Shown here in pieces: positions 7,109 through 14,625 of a stretch of DNA of 64,000 bases; positions within the stretch are counted from its first letter, which is position 1, and each line of letters begins with the position of its first letter. The translations under genes and the position numbers were made by a program. The notes under the pieces are model-generated. The model saw only the letters and a list, made by a program, of their open reading frames with translations. It made no database searches and was not told the origin of the DNA. Origin of the DNA: Amycolatopsis sp. WQ 127309 (GTDB taxonomy: Bacteria > Actinomycetota > Actinomycetes > Mycobacteriales > Pseudonocardiaceae); assembly GCF_023023025.1 (NCBI RefSeq), contig NZ_CP095481.1, positions 10,119,001-10,183,000 of the forward strand, read 5' to 3'.

Positions 7109-8247
7109 GCCACACCCGCCGGGACCCGGCAGCGGCCGCCGGCCAGGTGCGCCGCGACGTCGGCCTCGAACGTCCGCAACGCCGATGCGGCGAGGCGGGC
7201 CGCGCCGTCCGGGTGGGCGCACGCGCCGCGGCCGGTCAGCAACGGGATGCGCCGCGCCAGGCGTCCGGTCGCGTCGCCGCCGCGGACCAGCTCGGCGAAG
7301 TCCGCCGCGATCGCCGGGAGGCCGAACATGCACGGCCCGCACTGCCGCGCCGACTCCGCCGCGAGGAACGCCAGGACCTTCGCCGTGTAGCCGAGACCGC
7401 ACGCCGACGCCGGCAGGACGTGCACCGCCGCGATCCCGGACAAGGCGCCGCGCAGATCGGCCGTCCACGTCCCGCCGTACCCGCCGACGAGCACCGCCTG
7501 GACCGCCTCGGCCTCGCCGCCCGCCGCCGCGAGCACCTCCGAGAGGGCAGCTCCAGCGCGCACCAGGACGACGCCGGGGCCGCGGACCGCGCCGGTCACC
7601 GTGACCAGGTCCGTCCGCGTCGCGCGGTAGTGGTGCGGGCCGAGCAGGACGACGAGCGCGAGCTGCGCCAGGGTGTCGACGTTGTCCACCAGCGTCGGCC
7701 GGCCGCGCACCCCGCGTTCGGCGGGCCGCGGCTGTTTGCCGAGCGGCCGCGCGTCGCCGGAGGTCAGGTAGTGGACCAGTGCCGACTCCTCGCTCGCGAC
7801 GTACCGGCGCGGGATCTCCACGACGCGCACCGGCACGCGGTCGTCGCGCTCGGCGAGCGCCGTGGCGATGCTCCCGAGCACCGGGCTGCCGGCGTGCACG
7901 CACAAGACGGCTTCGGTCGCGCCGATCGCGTGCGCGGCGAGCTGCAGGCCGTCCAGCACGAGGTGCGGGGACAGCGCGAGCAGCGCGGCGTCCTTCCGGC
8001 TCAACGGGTCGCCTTCACAACCGTTCGCGACGACGATCGAGCGCCGGGCCCGGGCCGCGCGCAGCTTGACCGCCGTCGGGAAGCCACCGCCACCGCGGCC
8101 GCGCAGGTCCGCCGCCGCGACGGCGTCGATCAGCCGGTCGCGGCCGTCGTCGCCGTGGTAGGCGACCCAGGGCACGACGCCGTGGTGACGCCGGTGGCCG
8201 GCCAGGTCGAGCCGGTGCGGGGGCAGGGTGGTCGTCGGGGTGCTCAT
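7105..8247 (-). CDS. NuoF/RnfC-like NADH-binding flavo-iron-sulfur protein
   Basis: The 380-residue product resembles the 51-kDa subunit of complex I and related NADH dehydrogenases. The N-terminal region has the FMN/NADH Rossmann-like loop LRGRGGGGFPTAVK and ANGCEGDPLSRKD. A central SLBB-like part follows, then a C-terminal iron-sulfur region with CGPC near residues 301-304 and a further Cys in GRGACAHP near 341. The third Cys of the standard CxxCxxC is absent (CGPCMFG), so the cluster may be atypical. It should oxidise NADH in the cytoplasm and pass electrons to the ferredoxin encoded next or to the membrane haem protein. The ATG has GGAGG upstream and overlaps the previous gene as ATGA. 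Confidence 0.82.
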   Translation of the reverse strand: MSTPTTTLPPHRLDLAGHRRHHGVVPWVAYHGDDGRDRLIDAVAAADLRGRGGGGFPTAVKLRAARARRSIVVANGCEGDPLSRKDAALLALSPHLVLDGLQLAAHAIGATEAVLCVHAGSPVLGSIATALAERDDRVPVRVVEIPRRYVASEESALVHYLTSGDARPLGKQPRPAERGVRGRPTLVDNVDTLAQLALVVLLGPHHYRATRTDLVTVTGAVRGPGVVLVRAGAALSEVLAAAGGEAEAVQAVLVGGYGGTWTADLRGALSGIAAVHVLPASACGLGYTAKVLAFLAAESARQCGPCMFGLPAIAADFAELVRGGDATGRLARRIPLLTGRGACAHPDGAARLAASALRTFEADVAAHLAGGRCRVPAGVA

Positions 8248-8813
8248 CGGGTGCCTCCGAGCGGGGAGAGCTTGCGGGTTTCGGTGTCGGCGTGCCGGGT
8301 GCCGGCGCGGAAGGCGATCCCGCCGAGCACGGCGAGCACGCACAGGACGTCGAGCGCGATCAGCCAGCCGTGCGCGGCGTCGCTCTCGGCCATGCCGATG
8401 CCGTGCGCCAGCGCGACCGGCCAGCAGAGGTACGCCAGCCAGTGCACGGCCTTCCACGCCTTCGCCGGGATTCGAGTGCGCACCAGGCTGGTGACGACGA
8501 TCGCGAGCAGCAGGTCGATCGCGACGGCGCCGAGGCCGACCCAGAACGGCTGGTAGCTCGCGCCGAACGGGAGCACGACGTCGAGCCAGCTCAGCGAGAC
8601 GTAACCGTCGAGGATGGCCGACGCGATGTGCGCGGCGAGGAACGCGAGGCTGGTCAGGGCCAGGTTCCGGTGGACCGCGGCCACGGTGAACCGCGGCCAC
8701 TCCCGCGTGGCGAACCGGCCGGCGCCGAGCGCGCCGAGGACGACGACGGCGGTGAAGAGCACCAGCGACACCAGCCCGGTCGCGCGGCTGAAGTACCAGA
8801 CGGCGGAGCTCAC
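8244..8813 (-). CDS. Ferric-reductase-like transmembrane protein (haem b type)
   Basis: This 189-residue integral membrane protein has about five or six hydrophobic segments. His residues sit in pairs where haem-b ligands occur in ferric reductase-like and YedZ/MsrQ-like proteins: AVHRNLAL and AAHIAS in the middle, WKAVHWLAY and ALAHGIG later. It would carry electrons across the membrane. The GTG start overlaps the ApbE stop as GTGA. Its place between a flavin transferase and an NADH-oxidising protein suggests it connects cytoplasmic NADH oxidation to an extracytoplasmic flavin. The family call is sound; the acceptor is unknown. Confidence 0.82.
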   Translation of the reverse strand: MSSAVWYFSRATGLVSLVLFTAVVVLGALGAGRFATREWPRFTVAAVHRNLALTSLAFLAAHIASAILDGYVSLSWLDVVLPFGASYQPFWVGLGAVAIDLLLAIVVTSLVRTRIPAKAWKAVHWLAYLCWPVALAHGIGMAESDAAHGWLIALDVLCVLAVLGGIAFRAGTRHADTETRKLSPLGGTR

Positions 8814-9736
8814 GACGCCTCCCGCAGCTCGGACTCGCACGGCCAGCCCGGCGTCGTGACGACGTCACCGCTCCCGGTGACGAGCCGCGCGGCCAGACCG
8901 CGGTCCGCCAGCCACGCAGGGGCCGCGTCGCCGAGGACGACCGCCGCGGTGCTCGCGGTGTTGGCGTCCACAGTGGACTTGGCCGCGACGGAAACCGTGC
9001 GCCAGCGCGGTTCCGGCACGTCGCCGGTGCGCGGATCGACGATGTGGTGCACGGTGCGGCCGCCGCGCCGCCAGCGCCGCCGGGTGGTCCCGGACGTCGC
9101 CAGCCCGCCGCCGGACAGCGCGATGGTGGTGTCCGGCCGGGTGACGGCGCCGGCGTGGTCGTCGCCGATCGCGACCTGCCAGCCGCCCGCGGGTGCCGGG
9201 CCCTCGACGCGGAGGTCGCCCCCGAGGTTCACCAGCGTCCCGCAGCCGGTCGCGGCGTGGATCCGGCGCGCCGCGCGGTCGGCGGCCAGCGCCTTCGCCG
9301 TCGCGCCGAGGTCGAGGTGGACGCCCCGGGGCAGCACGACCAGCGCGCGCACCGGGTCGAACAGCACCCGGTGCCAGCCGGGCGCGGGCGCCGCCGCGCC
9401 GAGCGGGCCGTCGGTGACGGCGGCGAAGTCGCGGTCGTAGCCCAGGGCCCGCACGGCCGTGCCGACGGTCGGGTCGACCAGCCCGCCGGTGAGCCGGGCC
9501 GCGCGCAGGGCGGCGGCGAGGGCTTCGGTGAGCAGCGGGCCGACCCGGACCTGCCGGCCGGCGACGTCGTGCAGCCGGGAGATCTCGGAGTCGGCGCGGA
9601 ACCGGCTGCAGGCCTCGTCGACGGCGTCGAGTTCGTCGTGCAGCAGCTCGACGGCGGTTTCGAGCCGGGCCGGGTCGGTGACGAGCACCTCGGCGGTGGT
9701 GCCGAGCGCGCGGAACGCCGTGGCGGCCGGGGTCAC
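8810..9736 (-). CDS. apbE: FAD:protein FMN transferase (ApbE)
   Basis: This 308-residue protein of the ApbE family covalently attaches FMN from FAD to a Ser or Thr of a target protein. Family signatures seen: ALGTTAEVLV at the start, VDPTVGTAVRALGY, HLDLGATAKALAADRA, VNLGGDLRVEG and the Mg-site region STVDANTASTAAVVLG near the C terminus. No lipobox is seen; it begins without an obvious signal peptide, although family members usually act outside the membrane. The GTG start overlaps the preceding small gene as GTGA. No FMN-binding-domain (PF04205-type) target is encoded in this operon, which makes the small preceding protein the only local candidate. Confidence 0.92.
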   Translation of the reverse strand: MTPAATAFRALGTTAEVLVTDPARLETAVELLHDELDAVDEACSRFRADSEISRLHDVAGRQVRVGPLLTEALAAALRAARLTGGLVDPTVGTAVRALGYDRDFAAVTDGPLGAAAPAPGWHRVLFDPVRALVVLPRGVHLDLGATAKALAADRAARRIHAATGCGTLVNLGGDLRVEGPAPAGGWQVAIGDDHAGAVTRPDTTIALSGGGLATSGTTRRRWRRGGRTVHHIVDPRTGDVPEPRWRTVSVAAKSTVDANTASTAAVVLGDAAPAWLADRGLAARLVTGSGDVVTTPGWPCESELREAS

Positions 9737-9999
9737 GACGCACCCGAGCCGGTGTGCGCGCGGCCGCCCGAACCGGAGTCGACGCCGCTGCCGGACTGCA
9801 GCTGGTCCTGCGACGTCGTGTTGTCGGTGCCGGTCGTGGTCTGCGTGGTGGTGTCGTCGGCGGCGTTCGCCGACGACAGGCCGAAGCCGATCGCGCCGAC
9901 GGCGGCCGCGCCGAGCACGGCGGCGGCCGCGGTGGCCAGCGCGGCCTTGCGGCGGCCGTGCTCGCGGCGGGCGGTCCTGGCTGACGTTTCGGGGTCCAT
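9733..9999 (-). CDS. Small exported protein, possible minimal flavinylation target
   Basis: This 88-residue protein starts the redox operon. A basic N terminus (RREHGRRK) is followed by one long Ala/Gly-rich hydrophobic segment (about 18-45), which could be a signal anchor or a signal peptide cut after SSANA. The remainder is a low-complexity Thr/Ser/Gly/Asp tail. The last four residues are SGAS. This resembles the core of the ApbE target motif (Asp-x-x-Ser/Thr-Gly-Ala-Thr/Ser), but His rather than Asp stands three residues before the Ser. That it receives FMN is speculative; the sequence shows only an exported disordered tail translationally coupled to apbE. Confidence 0.6.
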   Translation of the reverse strand: MDPETSARTARREHGRRKAALATAAAAVLGAAAVGAIGFGLSSANAADDTTTQTTTGTDNTTSQDQLQSGSGVDSGSGGRAHTGSGAS

Positions 10000-10266
10000 G
10001 GGACCGAGTTTCGGCGCCGCTCCTGTGAGCCCCCTGGGTACAACCTGTCGGTTCCCTACAACCCATCCCCGCTACCCATCCCGCTACCAAAGGAGGTTGA
10101 CGCCGGACAGGCATTCACCCACTCTTTCTCTTGTCCGACGGTGGTTTCCCGGTGTTCACGCGCTGGACCGCAGCACGGCACGCACCGGCTCCCTGCTCTC
10201 GGCACCATGAGGCGCTCCCACCACGAAGCCCGCGGCCGGGCCGGCCGCTCCAGCGCTGGAGGACCC

Positions 10267-11139
10267 ATGATCCGCAGGCGGATCTTCGCCGTGTTCGCCG
10301 CGGCCGCCCTCGTCACGACCGGTGCCGTCACGGCGGCCGTCGTCACCCGGGCGGCCGAGCCCGCCGTCGAGCCGACGGCCGCGAGCGTGCCCGCGTTCGA
10401 CCACGTCGTGCTGGTGATGTTCGAGAACAAGAAGTACTCGTCGATCAACGGCAGTTCCAGCGCGCCCTACTTCAACACCCTGGCCGCGCAGAGCGCGAAG
10501 TTCACGAACTCCTTCGCGATCACGCACCCGAGCCAGCCCAACTACGTCGCGCTGTTCTCCGGCGCGACGCAGGGCGTCACCAGCGACAGCTGCCCGGCCA
10601 ACCTCGGCGCCAAGGACAACCTGGGCCGGCAGCTGATCGGCGCCGGGAAGACGTTCAAGGGCTACTCCGAGTCGATGCCCTCGGACGGCTACACCGGCTG
10701 TTCCAGCGGCACCTACATGCGCAAGCACAACAGCTGGGTGGACTTCAGCAACGTCCCGGCGGCGAGCAACGTGCGCTACACGAGCTTCCCCGCCGACTTC
10801 ACCCAGCTGCCGACGGTCGCCTTCGTGACGCCGAACATGTGCAGCGACATGCACGACTGCGCGATCGGCACCGGCGACACCTGGCTGAAGAACAACCTCG
10901 ACGCGTACGCGCAGTGGGCCAAGACGCACAACAGCCTGCTGATCACCACCTTCGACGAGGACAGCGGCACGTCGGTCAACCAGATCTTCACGTCGTTCAC
11001 CGGCGCGCACGTCAAGGCCGGCAGCTACAGCGAATCGATCAACCACTACACGGTGCTGCGCACGATCGAGGCGTCCTACGGCCTGCCCGGCATCGGCGGC
11101 GCCGCGAGCAAGTCGCCGATCCTCGACGTCTGGCAGTAA
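10267..11139 (+). CDS. Secreted phosphoesterase (acid phosphatase / phospholipase C-like)
   Basis: This 290-residue exported enzyme of the alkaline-phosphatase superfamily phosphoesterase group (PF04185-like, the family of phosphatidylinositol-3-phosphatases and AcpA acid phosphatases). A signal peptide (MIRRRIFAVFAAAALVTTG) precedes the mature start. Motifs: HVVLVMFENKKYSSI (metal-ligand Glu-Asn), ITHPSQPNYVALFSG with the catalytic Ser or Thr, and near the C terminus ITTFDEDSGTS with Asp/Glu ligands. It should release phosphate outside the cell. The ATG at 10267 has GGAGGA upstream. The following transporter gene begins 5 nt after the stop, so the two are likely co-transcribed. Confidence 0.86.
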   Translation: MIRRRIFAVFAAAALVTTGAVTAAVVTRAAEPAVEPTAASVPAFDHVVLVMFENKKYSSINGSSSAPYFNTLAAQSAKFTNSFAITHPSQPNYVALFSGATQGVTSDSCPANLGAKDNLGRQLIGAGKTFKGYSESMPSDGYTGCSSGTYMRKHNSWVDFSNVPAASNVRYTSFPADFTQLPTVAFVTPNMCSDMHDCAIGTGDTWLKNNLDAYAQWAKTHNSLLITTFDEDSGTSVNQIFTSFTGAHVKAGSYSESINHYTVLRTIEASYGLPGIGGAASKSPILDVWQ

Positions 11140-11143
11140 CCGC

Positions 11144-12391
11144 GTGTACCTCTCCACCATCGGCCGCCGCGAGCACGCCGCGACGGGGTCGCGGCGCACG
11201 CTCTCGGCGGTCGGTGCGAACGTCTTCGCGCTCGGCGCCGTCAGCCTCGTCACCGACGTCTCCTCGGAGATGGTCACCGCGATCCTGCCGGTCTACCTGG
11301 TGCTCGGCCTGCACCTGAGCCCGGCGGCGTACGGCCTGTTCGACGGCCTCTACACCGGCGCGACGGCGTTGCTGCGGCTCGTCGGCGGCTACGTCGCGGA
11401 CCGGGTGCGGCGGCGCAAGGCCGTGGCCGGCGTGGGTTACGCGCTGTCGGCGGTGATGAAGCTCGGCCTGCTCGCGGCCGGGGCGTCGGCGACGGCGATC
11501 GGCGCCGTGATCACCCTCGACCGCACCGGCAAGGGCCTGCGGACGGCGCCCCGCGACGCGCTGATCACGTTGTCGGCGCCCGAACCGCTGCTCGGCCGGG
11601 CGTTCGGCGTGCACCGCGCGATGGACAGCGTGGGCGCGTTCGCCGGGCCGCTGGTGGCGCTCGGCGTCCTCGCGGCGGTCGGGGCCACCGACCCTGAGGC
11701 GTTCGACGCGGTGTTCGTCGTGAGCTTCTGCATCGCCGCGATCGGCGTGCTGCTGCTGGTGCTGTTCGTGCGCGACCGCCGGACGCCTCGGACGGCCGCC
11801 GCGGTGTCCCCCCGCGCGGCGCTGGGGCTCCTGCGCGGCCGCGGCGTCCGGCGGCTGCTGGTCGCGGCGTGCGTGCTCGGGCTGGCGACCGTCGGCGACG
11901 GCTTCGTCTACCTGTTGCTGCAGCACAAGGAGGACGTCGCGACCGGCTGGTTCCCGTTGCTCGCGGTCGGCACGAACCTCAGCTACCTGCTGCTCGCGGC
12001 GCCGCTGGGCGCGCTGGCCGACCGGATCGGGCGGCTGCCGGTGGTGCTCGGCGGGTACGGCACGCTCGCCGTCGTCTACCTGCTGCTGGCCGGGCCGGTG
12101 TCCGGCTGGCCGCTGTTCGCGCTGGCCCTGGCGCTCTACGGCGCGTTCTACGCGGCGACCGACGGCGTGCTCATGGCGCTGGCCGGGCCGCTGCTGCCGG
12201 AAGCGTTGCGCACGACCGGGATTTCGCTGGTGCAGACGGCGCAAGCGCTGGCGTACTTCGCCTCGTCCGTCCTTTTCGGACTGGCCTGGCAGTTCTGGGG
12301 CGCCGAGCTCGCGATCGGCGTCGCGGCCGGCGCCGCGGTGGTCGCGATCGGCGTCACGTTCGTCGTCCTCTCCCCGCGGCGGCCCGCGTGA
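11144..12391 (+). CDS. Major facilitator superfamily transporter
   Basis: This is a 415-residue MFS protein with about twelve hydrophobic segments. The loop between TM2 and TM3 has the expected motif A-like DRVRRRKAVAG; the early EMVTAILPVYL and DRTGKGLRTAPRDALIT motifs are typical of a branch of actinomycete MFS exporters. The equivalent loop in the second half is ADRIGRLPVVL. Substrate is unknown. It begins 5 nt after the phosphoesterase stop and ends in a GTGA overlap with the TolB-like gene, so all three are probably one operon. Export of a compound released or processed by the secreted partners is plausible, but unproven. Confidence 0.85.
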   Translation: MYLSTIGRREHAATGSRRTLSAVGANVFALGAVSLVTDVSSEMVTAILPVYLVLGLHLSPAAYGLFDGLYTGATALLRLVGGYVADRVRRRKAVAGVGYALSAVMKLGLLAAGASATAIGAVITLDRTGKGLRTAPRDALITLSAPEPLLGRAFGVHRAMDSVGAFAGPLVALGVLAAVGATDPEAFDAVFVVSFCIAAIGVLLLVLFVRDRRTPRTAAAVSPRAALGLLRGRGVRRLLVAACVLGLATVGDGFVYLLLQHKEDVATGWFPLLAVGTNLSYLLLAAPLGALADRIGRLPVVLGGYGTLAVVYLLLAGPVSGWPLFALALALYGAFYAATDGVLMALAGPLLPEALRTTGISLVQTAQALAYFASSVLFGLAWQFWGAELAIGVAAGAAVVAIGVTFVVLSPRRPA

Positions 12392-13368
12392 AGGCGCGGA
12401 TCCTGATCGCCCTCGCCGGGGTGCTCGTGCTGGCCGGGGTGGCCGTCGCGTACGTCGGGTTCGCGAGCGCGCGCAACCACGACGTCACCGCGACCGGTGC
12501 GGTCAGCCTCGCGCCCGGGCCGCGGCTGCTGTTCCGGAGCACCGCGGACGCCGACCGCGGGCACGTCGCCACCGTGGCGGCCACCGACCCCGGCGGCGCG
12601 CGGACGGTGTCGCCGCTGTCGTGCGCCCGGGTGTACGCGGCCGGCGGCACCGGGCTCTGCCTGCGCCAGGACGGCGACCTGACCACCTACCAGCTGGTGG
12701 TCCTCGACGCGCGGCTCGCGTCCCAGCGGGAGATCCCGCTGGTCGGGCTGCCGAACCGGGCCCGGGTGTCGGCGAGCGGCCGGATGCTGGCGTGGACGGT
12801 GTTCGTCACGGGCGACTCGTACAACGGCGGGATGTTCTCGACGCGCGCCGGCATCCTCGACACGGCAACCGGCGACCTGGCGGGCACGCTGGAGGACTAC
12901 GCGGTGACGCTCGACGGCCGGCCGTACCAGGCGGCCGACCTCAACTTCTGGGGCGTGACGTTCACCCGCGACGACCGCCACTTCTACGCGACGATGTCCA
13001 CGGCCGGCCACCGCTACCTGGTCACGGGCGACTTCACGGCGCACACGATCCGCACACTGCGCGAGAACGTCGAGTGCCCGTCGCTCTCCCCGGACGGCAC
13101 GCGGGTGGCGTTCAAGTCCGCCATCGACGCCGACCCGGCGAAGGGCTGGCGCCTGTCGGTGCTGGACCTGGCCCGTTCGGTGGTGACGCCACTGGCGGAG
13201 ACGCGCAGCGTGGACGACCAGCCGGCCTGGCTGGACAACCACACGATCGGGTACGGCATCCCGCGCGGCCCGGGCCGCTCGGACGTGTGGTCGGTGCCGG
13301 CGGACGGCACGGGCACGGCCCGGCTGCTGATCCCGGACGCGGACTCCCCCGCTGCCCTCAGCCCGTGA
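12388..13368 (+). CDS. TolB-like beta-propeller protein, membrane-anchored
   Basis: The 326-residue product has an N-terminal hydrophobic anchor (ILIALAGVLVLAGVAVAYVG) and then repeated WD40/TolB-like blades, seen as SPDGTRVAFKS, DGRPYQAADLNFWGVTFTRDDRHFYATMS and RSDVWSVPADGTGTARLL. Such proteins sit on the outer face of the membrane and scaffold protein or ligand contacts. The GTG overlaps the MFS stop (GTGA). Cys pairs are present in CARVYAAGGTGLC. No catalytic motif is visible. The 3' end overlaps the convergent small membrane gene by 11 bp. Confidence 0.75.
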   Translation: MKARILIALAGVLVLAGVAVAYVGFASARNHDVTATGAVSLAPGPRLLFRSTADADRGHVATVAATDPGGARTVSPLSCARVYAAGGTGLCLRQDGDLTTYQLVVLDARLASQREIPLVGLPNRARVSASGRMLAWTVFVTGDSYNGGMFSTRAGILDTATGDLAGTLEDYAVTLDGRPYQAADLNFWGVTFTRDDRHFYATMSTAGHRYLVTGDFTAHTIRTLRENVECPSLSPDGTRVAFKSAIDADPAKGWRLSVLDLARSVVTPLAETRSVDDQPAWLDNHTIGYGIPRGPGRSDVWSVPADGTGTARLLIPDADSPAALSP

Positions 13369-13582
13369 CGACCAGCCATTCGACACCGATGACGACCGCG
13401 TAGAGCACCACACCGGCGGCGAGACCGAGCCAAGGCGGCCGGTCGAGTTTCACGACCGTCGCCCAGGCGACCACGATCGAGACGAGCCACCCGGCGAGGA
13501 CCAGCAACCAGCAGGCCACCACGAACCCCATCCCGCGCGAAGGCGACTCGGGTCCGTTCAAGAAGCTGCCGCCGGTGACCAC
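13358..13582 (-). CDS. Small two-span membrane protein, unknown
   Basis: This 74-residue protein has two clear hydrophobic helices (about 18-43 and 51-72) joined by a short loop VVKLDRPPWLG. The arrangement suggests a hairpin membrane protein. It is not recognised. The GTG start at 13582 has only a weak purine site. It is convergent with, and overlaps, the TolB-like gene by 11 bp. The coding pattern (high third-position GC, hydrophobic periodicity) is good for such a short frame. Confidence 0.55.
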   Translation of the reverse strand: MVTGGSFLNGPESPSRGMGFVVACWLLVLAGWLVSIVVAWATVVKLDRPPWLGLAAGVVLYAVVIGVEWLVVTG

Positions 13583-13664
13583 CCGGTCACCCTACGGCGG
13601 CGTTGGTGACGCAGCGCGGCGTCGCCTTCCGGGCCCGCCGCAGTGCGCTCGGCTGGGGGTTCGA

Positions 13665-13721
13665 ATGTCCTGAAGGGCACCCTCAGGGACTGCACGTCCC
13701 TGAGGGTGCCCTTCAGGACAT
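13665..13721. terminator. Long perfect hairpin (26-bp stem, 5-nt loop)
   Basis: A 26-bp perfect inverted repeat encloses the loop TGCAC; its inner end reads CAGGGAC-loop-GTCCCTG. It lies just past the stop of the minus-strand gene that ends at 13732, and behind the start of the small membrane gene at 13582. No T-run follows. Placement at a 3' end suggests a terminator or a mobile palindromic repeat. It shares stem length, loop length and inner AGGGAC/GTCCCT with the hairpin at 14551-14605. Confidence 0.65.
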
Positions 13722-13731
13722 CGAGCCCAGG

Positions 13732-14151
13732 TCAGTCCATCTTGCGGAGGCCGTCCAGGATGCGGCGCATCAGGTCGTTGTCCGGGGGCGCGAACGCGAA
13801 CCGCGAGACCGGGATGGCGGCCGAGGCCGAGAAGGCTCCCGACGACGGGCGGGGTGGCGGGATCGTGCGGGGCAGCCGCCACGGGAGGCGGTCGGGTGAA
13901 CAGTCGCGGCCGAGCTGCTCGGGGATCGGCAGGGTCGGGAGCGCGATCGTGCCCGCCTCGGCGAACCGGCGGGCGGCCTGCTCGAACCGGAGGCGGGCCT
14001 GGATGCCGGCCACGGTCCAGTCGGGTTCGGGTTCCGGCTCGGCCGGGCCGGGGCGCGGACGGCGTTCGAGCACGATCGCCCAGGCCGCGGCGGCGAGCAC
14101 CGGCAGCAGCAGCCCGGCGACGATCGCGAGGCCGGGCAGATCCGCGGCCAT
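13732..14151 (-). CDS. Membrane-anchored protein of unknown function
   Basis: The 139-residue product has an N-terminal hydrophobic helix (LAIVAGLLLPVLAAAAWAIVL, written here from residue 7 on) and then a cytoplasmic or periplasmic Pro/Arg-rich region with a helical part RLRFEQAARRFAEAG. The C terminus is DLMRRILDGLRKMD. No family is recognised. Start ATG at 14151 was preferred because the hydrophobic anchor then begins near the N terminus; an in-frame ATG at 14217 would add 22 basic residues. It lies alone between two long hairpins. Confidence 0.5.
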   Translation of the reverse strand: MAADLPGLAIVAGLLLPVLAAAAWAIVLERRPRPGPAEPEPEPDWTVAGIQARLRFEQAARRFAEAGTIALPTLPIPEQLGRDCSPDRLPWRLPRTIPPPRPSSGAFSASAAIPVSRFAFAPPDNDLMRRILDGLRKMD

Positions 14152-14625
14152 CAGGCGGCCCCGGCGACGGGTAGCAGCATGAGGTTCACTTCCGGACGGA
14201 CGGTTCTTCCGAAGCATGCGCGGCACCTGGATATTCGACGTAATCGATTGTTCGCGGACCCCGATGCCTATCATGAACGACGTACAACGGTCCCGCAAGC
14301 GGCCGAACGGGGTCGCCCGTCCGGGCGGTGAAACGGCTGGTCAGAGCGATTTTGCGATGGCTGGACCAAGCCCCTCACCAGGTAGTACGCGCACGAGTCC
14401 GATCCGGTTCACTTTTCTTTCCCGTGGCAGGCGCACGGCGTCGCGGCGGGCTACCCGGAATGCGAATTCCGCACCGCCGCCGGCCGACGGCACCGCGGCC
14501 GCCGGAGTCCGGGATCACCCGGCGGAGGGACAGGCCGGGCTCTCGTTCACGTCCGTGAATGCCACATCGAGGGACACTATGTCCCTCGATGTGGCATTCA
14601 CGGACTGCGGGGCCGTCGGCGAAGG
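14152..14625. other. 474-bp gap with no supported gene
   Basis: Less GC-rich than its surroundings. It must hold the promoter for the minus-strand gene at 14151. Short open frames exist on the plus strand (for example from 14328), but their third positions are often A or T, unlike real genes here. The only clear structure is the perfect hairpin at 14551-14605, annotated separately. Confidence 0.5.
14551..14605. terminator. Long perfect hairpin (25-bp stem, 5-nt loop)
   Basis: A 25-bp perfect inverted repeat with loop ACTAT; inner ends are CGAGGGAC and GTCCCTCG. It begins 21 nt past the 3' end of the minus-strand hydrolase gene (stop at 14626), the place for its transcription terminator. Confidence 0.68.

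Noticed and set aside
14328..14558. Plus-strand ORF of 76 residues in the 474-bp gap
   Set aside because: Third codon positions are often A or T, the second half is Arg/Pro noise and it runs into the hairpin; no family resemblance.
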